From Clitopilus passeckerianus (lineage: Eukaryota > Basidiomycota > Agaricomycetes > Agaricales > Entolomataceae), in assembly GCA_944990035.1 (NCBI GenBank), contig CALYLX010000057.1, positions 62,001-126,000 on the forward strand: a stretch of 64,000 bases of DNA. Direction: 5' to 3'. The notes under the pieces are model-generated. The model saw nothing but the letters and a program-made list of their open reading frames with translations, did not search any database and was not told the DNA's origin. Shown piece after piece: positions 55,979-64,000 of this stretch. Every line of letters begins with the position of its first letter. The first letter of the stretch is position 1. Both the position numbers and the translations under genes were made by a program.

Positions 55979-57454
55979 ATGTATCTCTTCTCCACAGAGC
56001 AAGCGAAAGCCAGGGCAGCACGAGCTAAGTCTAAGGCTATAGACAAGCAGATTGAGGAGGACAAACAGCGACTCTCCTATAAACCCAAACTCCTGCTCCT
56101 CGGTTCGTTTTAAGCGCCCAGTAATCTCTTGTTCAGGATACGGCTGACCATTCTAGCAGGGTCTTCGGAGTCTGATAAACATAGTGTAATTCAGAATCTG
56201 AAGCTCTCCTTCGAGGAGGAGCCTGAGTACACACCGGCTAAGCTCGAATTCTTTCGCGCAACTATTCGCAACACTGCCCTGCGTGTTTCACAGGCCTTGC
56301 TTCGGTTCAGATACGGCAACGGAGCGGTCCTTGACTACATTGAAGACGACGATGCGGTCCTCGTTGAAAGGGTTCTAAGCTACCGGCAAGCACCTCAGGG
56401 AACTAGGTCTTCGGATCTTCCGCCTGAAATTGCGGACACCCTACGCACTATCTCGGAATCTATAACATCAAGTCCGTCGGATAGCGGGATCTCTTCGTTC
56501 GACCGTGAGCACCAGGCAATATAGTAGGAGATTTCAGTATTCCCTGGTTACTTGACTGACCTCTACGGACTAGTTTCATGAGAGAAGCTCCACGTATTGC
56601 GTCCTCCTGCTATATGCCAACAACGCAGGATATTCATCAAGCGCGGGCCTGTGGCTCGCCCGTGGACTTCACTGAAACTCGGCTTGCCAGGGGAACGCAT
56701 GAGTTTGTGTTTCGTGTTGAATTTGAGGGACAATATCTGACTTGCAGCGTTTTAGATTGTGCATTCTAGACGTAAAACATATATGCATGAGGGGAAAGAA
56801 ATCGGTAGAGTATTTCGATAATGTTACCTCCCTGCTGTTCTGCGTCTCATGGGCCGACTACGATGAACAAGTGTGATCTTTCTCGCACGGCGCAAAGGAT
56901 TGGCTTTCTTACCGCTTGGCTTCTATAGAACAGGCTAGTGGACTCGTTGAACCTGTTTGACGCTGTCGTCAACTCCAGCTGGTTTCGTCGGACATCGGTT
57001 GTATTAATCTTCACCGATTTATCCGAGTTCAAGTTGAAATTTGATAAGGTGTGTTTTATCCAGACATTTTAATCTCTACGCTCGAACTGCGGAGATTGAG
57101 GGCATTCTTCGTCATCCAGGCCCCTTTAGAGACGTACATCCTCGGATGGCAGATCCCTAGACCGGTAGACATTAATAAAGTAGTCAAGTACATCCTCTCG
57201 AGATTCATGCAGTGTAATCGTGCGATGTTATCTATATATCCATTGTAAGTCTGATTTTGTTTCACCCGCCTTCGTCACTCTGTACTCAACAGCTGTTTCA
57301 TCCAACTGCTAGCCTGATCCAAGTCGGATCGGAGCCCCAGGAATTGACGGCTCGACTGGTCGTTGCGGCAGTTAAGGAAACGATACTTCAAAACAATCTT
57401 CTCGACTACGGGATTGTCAAAAGAAAGAATTACTACTCAGAGGGTCTGCTTTGA
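55979..57454 (+). pseudogene. degenerate G-protein alpha subunit-like gene
   Basis: The first exon reads AKARAARAKSKAIDKQIEED, then KQRLSYKPKLLLLG, the classical G-alpha N-terminus and strand 1. After an intron the P-loop position reads GSSESDKHSV, without GxGxSGKS. Later blocks match in order: CYMPTTQDIHQAR (for Y-x-PTxxDxxxxR), VTSLLFCVSWADYDEQ, LVDSLNLFDAVVNSSWFRRT, VVLIFTDLSEFK (for FLNKxDxF) and ETILQNNLLDYGIV at the C-terminus. Switch II (DVGGQ) and the TCAT motif are not found. The frame changes near 56560-56580 without a usable intron, and other joins are unclear. It is either a pseudogene or a very atypical family member; expanded divergent G-alpha sets are known in agaricomycetes. 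Confidence 0.6.
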
Positions 57455-57595
57455 GGATTCCACCTAGCGTTTTCTGATACATATAGCAACTGCTGGGCAA
57501 TGATATAATAGTACGGCTCCCCAACCAACGTAATGCACGGAATTATAATACACAATACAGAGATACTAGATTCGGTACTCCTCTGCCAATTGGTA

Positions 57596-57748
57596 TCAAT
57601 GCGCGAGTAGGCTAGGTGGCGACAGGTGGCAGCAGGGTGGACAGTCTTTGCTCTGCGTGCAGCCGATGAGAGATTCTGTTGAGACTGCAAGGACGAAGTC
57701 GGTGATCAACATGGTTGCAAACATTGTAACAGCCGTGAGGAGCTTCAT
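57596..57748 (-). CDS. small secreted cysteine-containing protein, 50 residues
   Basis: Single exon. MKLLTAVTMFATMLITDFVL is a signal peptide; the mature part is short, with IGCTQSKDCPPCCHLSPP. Four cysteines resemble the first half of the cysteine pattern of the protein at 58558 (CIQDASQCPSPC). It may be a truncated relative. It is on the same strand about 800 nt downstream of that gene. Confidence 0.45.
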   Translation of the reverse strand: MKLLTAVTMFATMLITDFVLAVSTESLIGCTQSKDCPPCCHLSPPSLLAH

Positions 57749-58557
57749 CTGTGCGGGGCATGTAAGATTTGAACCAGGAAAACCTCACGAGGGGAGTGTA
57801 AACAAGCCTTACCTTTCCTCGCTGACTTATGGGAAGTGGGTAGCCGTCCTCTCTGATCCTTGCCCCCTGTATTTAAGTCCATTCGGACCTTGAAACACTA
57901 AGAGCATGCCTTTCTCATGTCACTTCACGGTGTGCCTCATCACCATAATGTCCGGCCATTATCGTATCGGTACCTGATGCCGCCGTAGTAAAGTCTAATA
58001 TCTACGACCCCCGGGCTGGCATCGATAAGAACAAGGGGCAATATCGGACAGACGTCGCAGAGAAGGTCAGGTGCACGGTGCATACTCATACCACCCACTC
58101 ATGTCAACTGTTGACGTTCAACGTTCAACATCGAGCGCTCATTTACGGTCACGAATGAATGGTCGACGGTAGTACGGAGTTCAATGCATGTTCTCGACTT
58201 GCCCACAACGTCAACCACACTAAGCGTAGCTACACGAAATAGGAACCGCCTAGACGCGAGCATCCCAAATTTGCTGCATTAATCAGTGGTTTTATATGAT
58301 TGCAGTAATGTCCGCTTGGGTATCAGTGGTAGAAGGAAAGTCCCCATATTCTGGCAACTCAATTGGGATCTACGCGCTAAAGCCTGAGATTTAGATTTAG
58401 AATTTTCCGTCCGCATTTGTTTTATAGGAGCCCATAGAGCCGTATTTTGCGAACAATGTAACAGAAACATAGATGATAGACTGTCCGGATACAGATCCAA
58501 CTCCCATCATAGAGCCATTTAGTACGACCTGCCTGACCTAGTCTCCCTCCATCAGGT
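57749..58557. other. intergenic
   Basis: No gene is supported. A GACGTTCAACGTTCAAC motif lies near 58110. Confidence 0.4.
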
Positions 58558-58854
58558 TCAATCAGCTCCAACTCCTCCGATGGTCACTTCAATTGCTTCT
58601 TGATCGCCTTGTGAGGTTGCAGGCGGGTCAGACGGCTGAGAGCTCAGCCCACATCTTCGTGTGGGGCAGCAGCACGGTGCATCGCCAACAGTATCGACCA
58701 TTGTATAACCTGCGCGGCATTTTACTTGAGGGGGTGTTCGGCAGGGTGAGGGACACTGCGAGGCGTCTTGGATGCACGTCGGCGTGGCAGCCTGTGCGAA
58801 GGCCCTGAGCGCAAAGAGAGCAAGCAAGGCTAAGCCTGAGTAGAGATTCTTCAT
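58558..58854 (-). CDS. small secreted cysteine-rich protein (CCCP motif)
   Basis: Single exon, 98 residues from MKNLYSGLALLALFALRAFA (signal peptide). The mature part reads CIQDASQCPSPCRTPPQVKC, then RAGYTMVDTVGDAPCCCPTR and RC, with a 30-residue acidic tail without cysteines. The eight-cysteine frame, with PCCCP-x3-C at its end, is the same as in the protein at 41709. An ATG 12 nt upstream also exists; the chosen one gives the better signal peptide. Probably extracellular and disulfide-bonded; function unknown. Confidence 0.72.
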   Translation of the reverse strand: MKNLYSGLALLALFALRAFAQAATPTCIQDASQCPSPCRTPPQVKCRAGYTMVDTVGDAPCCCPTRRCGLSSQPSDPPATSQGDQEAIEVTIGGVGAD

Positions 58855-60263
58855 ATCTAGGCCCAATGAGAAATGGATGTCAATCAGTGGAGGAGAAACG
58901 TACCGAGACGGTTACCGAGGCTCACGACAAGAAAAAGAAGTGCAGTTCCCTTGTTCCTAAACAACTCTTTATAGAGCAGGCTCTCTTAGCTATTTCGGCT
59001 CACACCCGAGTCTCTTCGACAGTCGTGTTGTTCCCGCATGGCATAGCTGGCTAGTCCATTTCAATGACAAGCGAAATGTAAACGATCATTCATTTCTCAA
59101 GCCAGAAGCAAGAGTCAAGATCTCCTGTCAGTCAAGGTGCGCTGGGAAGCGCCTCCGGATCCTGGGTGTCGCCAGCAATAGTACAGCAGAGACAACTCAG
59201 ACAGGAAGGGACTTGGTCCCAACCGAGAGGTCGGATGGATTTCGCCGAAGACACCTGATTTAAGCCTTATTTGGTCCAGGAGGTCTAGCCAAATAAGTTG
59301 GATTTCCAATTCCGATTCCGATGCTGCAAGATCCCCGCCTTTGGTCACCAGCGACTCTCTTTACACCGTTTGCCTCTGTCCGCCTACTCGGACTGCTGGA
59401 CAAAGTACACCTCATCAAGCTTAAATGTCTTAATCAAGCATCGGACTAGATCTGTGAAGACGACCATGAGAAAGTGCTCGTTGTTGAACCTTTCCTCACA
59501 TGGCTCACATGGAGGCGTTGGTCGGACAAGGACTTTCAAGTGTACTTTCGTTTATTCTATTCCTTGCCGGATTGGTCTAACACGAGCTACTACCTCTAGG
59601 ATACCTGATCAGCGCCCCAGCGTCTGTCTCGAGCACGACACTGCCCCTCCAAACGCGAGCTAGCTCACAAGCAAATCTGGCACAGGTGCGTTTCAACTGT
59701 TCAACAAGATTGCGGATGCTGATTATCCTACAACCCATTCAGTCTTTGGAAGCTTTGGCGCCTTTCGCTCGATGTGCCCATTGCCTAGCCAGAGTGTTCG
59801 GCCGCCCCTAAAACCTTACCCACATTGGCCACGAAGCACTCTGTGGGCCGAACACCCCTATACTTCTCAATTGTCAACATCAAGCACGCATAAGGTCCCC
59901 AACATCAGCGTTGCGCGTACGGGCTAATCCGGTTGGAGTCAAGCTCATCGTGCAGCCATCGTGTCTTTGGTCTTGACAGTGCGACAGCTACTACACGATA
60001 TGGCGAATCCTCATACCTGTCCTTCACCCGTGTGGTCTGAGTCGGTTCGCTGCCTGTTACGAGCCTACATCATGCCGCCTTCAACACATTCCATCGTTAG
60101 GATTGCCGAGCGAGCATGGTTGTCGTCACACCATTCAAGTACGTTTAGTTGCATAAGAATGTGGTATTTTGAAATTGAATATATTTGTTTTAGGATGCAA
60201 GATCCTTACGGTGCTGCTTCCAGTGATGGACTCCACCCACTTCAGATACGACAGCGAAGATTT
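58855..60263. other. intergenic or unrecognised
   Basis: Open frames at 59298-59663 (plus) and 59961-60347 (plus) lack family resemblance and splice support. I cannot call a gene here, but part of 59960-60170 could be a first exon of the ambiguous locus that follows. Confidence 0.3.
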
Positions 60264-61006
60264 TTATCGCCCAATATGCCACCAGCTCATGCCCAGCGAC
60301 CGATCATCCAAGATTACCCATTCATTGGTATTCCACAATCTGCCTAAAGACGTCCCAGATCCGTACCCCGTCGGTCGACGAACGGACCCCTCCCAAAGCT
60401 CCTTCCGCGTAACCAGCAACGCCATCTCTGACTGCTCCCCCGTCCATTCCTCAACCTCCTGCTTTTCGCTACCCAAGCCATCCAGAACACCAACCACGAT
60501 CCTAATCCGGGGATATCCTGGGTCAGGCATGTCAGCTTTCTCGTCGACAACGACAAGAACCTCAGCAGTGTTACTGCGATACGCTCGTAGGCCTTGCAGG
60601 GATGAGGGATACCATGGGTGGAAGGAATACGCGTATACCGTTTTGGCCAAGGGAAACGACACAATACGGTTTTATGGGGTCGGGGCGCCGCTTACTCTTT
60701 CATTCACGATGTTTCTGTGGTAGAGTTTTGAATATACAAGAACTAGCCGTATGAATGGGATATTTATAATGGTGTTGAAAGAAATTCCGTGGTGGGACGG
60801 GTTGGGTTTATGGCAGATTTGTCTTACCAGTGCACGCCGTAATTGAATGTTCCGTTCGTTATCGTATGTTGGAAAACCATGCGATCCTGTCCATGGCAGC
60901 CAACTGCGCCAAGATCCACAGTATATGTTGTCATGTTTGCCGTGTATAATGGCTCGTTAGCTGTTGAGAATGGTGTTGAGAATGGTGTAGAGGCTGACAT
61001 CGGCAA
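60264..61006 (-). CDS. possible gene, strand and exon structure ambiguous
   Basis: On the minus strand a block near 61006-60824 reads TPFSTPFSTANEPLYTANMT and YTVDLGAVGCHGQDRMVF, ending at a GTAAGA donor. A block at 60600-60264 reads ALRAYRS-type LRAYRSNTAEVLVVVDEK and GVLDGLGSEKQEVEEWTGEQ. Both look protein-like, but I could not join them in frame. The plus strand is also open for 60169-60723 with C-rich third positions. Treat this as an unresolved locus. Confidence 0.25.
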
Positions 61007-61089
61007 TTTCGGTGCGAGGCAGTATAACGTTGTTCAGGCACGTGCACCGCCAAACCTCATGTTCTTCTGATACCTCCTCGAATTGGCCA

Positions 61090-63100
61090 ATGTTCCAAAA
61101 GGCCAACCGAGTATCCATCTACAATGGGAGCTTCTTCAATGTTTCCAGTGGACGAGGTTCGTCTTCATATCGATGGTTCTATTGGTATAAACTCCTTTGG
61201 ATAGACCCTAGTATCGATCTTTTGGTCCAGAACAGTGCCTTGGGTGCACTCCATAATGCTGCCGAACGGTTCGACCCTCCAAAATGCCATCCGGAGACCC
61301 GCGTCGCCCTACTAGATAACATCGATGGCTGGGCACGAGATCCCAATCGGAAGCCTGTCATGTGGCTCAGCGGTGCTGCTGGTGCTGGGAAGTCAGCTAT
61401 CGCCCAGACGCTTGCCGAACGGTGGGAAGAGCAAGGAATGCTCGGAGGGACGTTCTTTTTCTTCCGAACTGCACCTGGAAGGAATGTCAAGACTGCTCTG
61501 GTGGCGACTATTTCATACCAGCTCGTGTCTTCGGTCTCTGCAATCCGACCTCACGTGGAGAACGCCATTGAGAGCGATTTGGGCATCTTTGAGAAGAATC
61601 TCAAGACCCAAATGGACCGGCTTGTCATACGGCCTCTCAAGGTAGTCTCTGAAACTATACAGCATCCCATCATCATTGTCATTGACGGCTTGGACGAGTG
61701 TTCTGGCGAGGATTCCCAAGATGAAATCTTGAAGACAGTGTCTTTTGCCTGCGAACACAACCTTCCAGTGTCCTTTCTTATTGCTAGCAGGCCGGAACGT
61801 CAGCTCCGCGAGAGCTTCTCAGATGATTCTCTAGCGCGAGTCACCAGTCGGATTGTCCTCGATCATACACATGATCCCGACAAAGACATCCAGCTCTTCT
61901 TGCGATGCAGGTTCGCTGAAATCAGGAGGAAAAATCATTTTCTTGACAACTCATGGCCCTCCGACGACGTTATCACGACCTTGATCGAAAAATCCTCAGG
62001 CCAGTTCATTTACGCCTCTACAGTCGTCAAATATGTGGCTTCACCTCGTAAAGACCCTCGCCGCAGCCTCGAGGTTGTAATGGGAATCAAGCCACCATCC
62101 CGTTCAACAGATCGCCCCTTTGAAGAACTAGACGCCCTGTACACCTTTATCCTCAACTCGGTTTTGGAGGAGTCCTTTGAATACGTTCAAGCCATCATTA
62201 TGGTGTTGCTTTTTCCGTATTCAGCCCTGCGACTACTAGACGACACAGTGAATCATTCACCCGCCTTTTTCGATGACACCCTCTTATTGGATACGGGCCA
62301 AATTTATTACCATTTGGCGGACATCACTCTCTTTTGGAGGTTCCTCCCTTCGAGAACAGAGGAAGCATACCCATCCGAATCATTCATGCCTCATTGTCAG
62401 ACTTTCTCGCCGACTCATCTCGTGCGGCCTCGCGTTATATCAAACCGGTCGAGGCGGAAACTGCCATAGCCAAAATGTATTTCAAGTTGATGCTCGTGGC
62501 TTTGTCCCAAAAGCCAAGAACCAATGCGAAGCCGCCCGCTCTCGTTAAGGCTTTGGCTTATTATCTTCCCTTGGCGGAACCTTGCGACGATCTGCAGCAC
62601 GGGCTTGAAGCTCTGCTAGCTGAAGATGACCGGAGATATTCGAGTTATATCCAGTCAATCGACTTCGTAGATGAGGCGCTGCCTCGCAGGGAATGGATTC
62701 CTCCACCTCTCACGAGTATGCGGTGGTACTTGGAGGTGTGTGCTTCTAGTTTTGCTCGATAATCTGATGCTTACCGTGCCTTTCTTAAACTAGCGTTGTA
62801 CAGCGGTCAGGCTGTCGAACACGTCTCCGTCAAAATTCGAGCAGAAAGTACGTTTAATTGCGCGTATAGCGAACCCTACTAATACCACAAAAGGCCCAAG
62901 AGGTAGTCCCTGGAAGTGACGCTTCACTTCATGGGCAACAGAAAGATCCCACCGACCTTAAAGAACCATTATTCAATGAACCAGTCAACGCTCGAACAGA
63001 TGCATCGACCGACAATTCCGTTACTTCTTACGTTGACGACCCACTACGCTCCTTAAGTGCAAACGGGTCGGAGGTTGGAGGAAAATGGCAGGATCCATAA
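61090..63100 (+). CDS. NACHT-domain NLR-like protein, frameshifted, no C-terminal repeats
   Basis: The ATG at 61090 opens MFQKANRVSIYNGSFFNVSS, the short N-terminal motif typical of agaricomycete NACHT proteins. LGALHNAAERFDPPKCHPET and then the P-loop LSGAAGAGKSAIAQT, Walker B IIIVIDGLDECSG, FLIASRPERQL and FIYASTVVKYV follow. Near 62325-62335 the frame DITLFW must shift by one base to continue as SLLEVPPFENRG, RIIHASLSDFLADSS. Exons 62794-62847 and 62894-63100 close the gene with a disordered acidic tail (NSVTSYVDDPLRSLSANGSE). No WD40, ankyrin or TPR repeats follow. A 49-nt stretch at about 61158-61206 could be an intron. Fungal NLRs of this type act in self/non-self recognition or defence; here the frameshift may have inactivated it. 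Confidence 0.75.
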
Positions 63101-63647
63101 TCTCAGCAATACCGACATGAATTAAAGCCCTGGGTCCCAAACGCTCACGAGGATTTTCCCTCTATACGAGGCCGCAAATTCACAGACAGAATATCTAGGT
63201 TTTTCGGTGTCCGAAGAACGAAATAGGGTATAGACGAAATAGATTTACGGCACGTTTGATTCTTTCACACTCGGAATACATATGTCTGCCAAAGTGATTA
63301 AGCTTCCGATTCTTGTATTCGTCACAACTCAAAGAAACCAGCCTGCCTCTAGGGGTAGTGTGCCTCCTATGAGTATGGCCCTGAGTACGATTCATGCTCA
63401 GCATATCATCATGCGTCGTTGGAGTGGACTGCTCGAAACCCCCAGACATTGCGGTCTCCTACGGTTATCGTTGTTTAACTCGACCACGACCTATATCCAC
63501 CCTCCCCACTCTCTGTAGTCGGTAATTTTAAGAGGCACACACTTTTGGTCATAATAGAGACGTCAATAAGAATACGGTGTACTGCGTGCTATATACATAT
63601 GCCCTCTATCACCCAATCCCTATGCTACATAAGAAGTCCTCCAGAAA
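63101..63647. other. intergenic
   Basis: No gene, RNA or repeat was recognised between the NLR and the DUF6533 gene, which converge here. Confidence 0.4.
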
Positions 63648-64000
63648 TCACCGCCGTCGCCCTCGCTTCATCTCGTTCATATCATACTCATCTGACGTGC
63701 CACTCCATGACTCATCAGAATATGTATTCCGTTGAGCAGCTTCAAATTGACTCTCGATAACGCCTCCTAGATTACCCACTGCCCGATCGATAATTCTGGT
63801 AGCCACGTCGGTCGTGTGAGGTTTGGGCAGCGTTGATAACGTGGACCCTGGTTCATAGTCCGATTGGGAAGCGGCGCGAAGGTTGAGGACGAGGCGGGAG
63901 ATCATGACGGACGTAATGAGTTGGGAGAATGAGGCTCCGACTGCTTTTAGGTCATGCGGTGCGAGCTGTAGAGGTGGGCGAAGGTTTGGTGAGGGAAGGT
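63648..64000 (-). CDS. DUF6533 family protein, C-terminal part (5' end outside window)
   Basis: The last exon (63965-63648) reads HDLKAVGASFSQLITSVMIS, RLVLNLRAAS and a tail with IIDRAVGNLGGVIESQFEAA, ending at 63648. It matches the end of the gene at 21471-23136 (LKAIGASFSQLITSMMISRL, VLNLRSAS, VVGRLGGVLETFLDT). A CTACAG acceptor lies just upstream at about 63966. The membrane-spanning part is outside the window. Confidence 0.75.
   Translation of the reverse strand, partial: LPSPNLRPPLQLAPHDLKAVGASFSQLITSVMISRLVLNLRAASQSDYEPGSTLSTLPKPHTTDVATRIIDRAVGNLGGVIESQFEAAQRNTYSDESWSGTSDEYDMNEMKRGRRR

Noticed and set aside
1..64000. CRISPR arrays, operons, riboswitches, rRNA genes
   Set aside because: The gene structure is plainly eukaryotic and nuclear; I saw no regular short spaced repeats or rRNA sequence.

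Overview
The window reads as nuclear DNA of an agaricomycete (mushroom-forming basidiomycete), probably Agaricales. Supporting signs are very short spliceosomal introns (mostly 43-60 nt), a KDZ transposon, DUF6533 membrane proteins, a NACHT NLR whose N-terminus is typical of agaricomycetes, serine carboxypeptidase and pectin lyase genes, and many small lineage-specific genes. It mixes a few housekeeping genes with long accessory stretches full of decaying duplicates. All gene models were spliced by eye from reading frames and GT-AG (occasionally GC-AG) sites.

Layout. 1-2727: 3' part of a KDZ transposase with an intact Ulp1-like cysteine protease domain. 2980-7395: small lineage-specific genes. 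8131-11340: a RING-type protein, a divergent histone H2A.Z, and the second member of a paralogous pair whose first member lies at 5.1-6.5 kb. 11979-16019: a six-exon gene for a long disordered protein with a conserved core. 17137-18230: a short-chain dehydrogenase lacking the usual catalytic Tyr. 19108-25268: a membrane glycoprotein, a DUF6533 protein and an S10 carboxypeptidase, with a relic of the carboxypeptidase last exon between them.

25896-40323 is a birth-and-death cluster of one F-box-like family: copy A intact, copy B frameshifted, copy C frameshifted and split by an 842-bp solo-LTR-like insertion, copy D with one frame break, copy E degenerate with a 90-bp tandem repeat. Relics of a membrane protein gene (intact copy at 34.1-35.4 kb) lie between the copies. 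A free-standing EgtD-type SAM methyltransferase (35726-36964) sits inside the cluster.

41709-58854 holds small secreted cysteine-rich proteins, some decayed, a pectin lyase whose model needs a 2-nt micro-exon, the ESCRT-0 gene hse1, four tRNA-like SINE-type repeats, the ubiquitin-conjugating variant mms2, and a degenerate G-alpha-like gene. 61090-63100 is a NACHT NLR with a frameshift and no C-terminal repeats. The window ends in the 3' part of a second DUF6533 gene.

Functional threads are protein sorting and ubiquitin (hse1, mms2, RING, F-box-like genes), secreted plant-polymer and protein degradation (pectin lyase, S10), likely secreted effectors, and intracellular surveillance (NLR). None forms an operon-like unit. 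The recurring theme is local duplication followed by decay.
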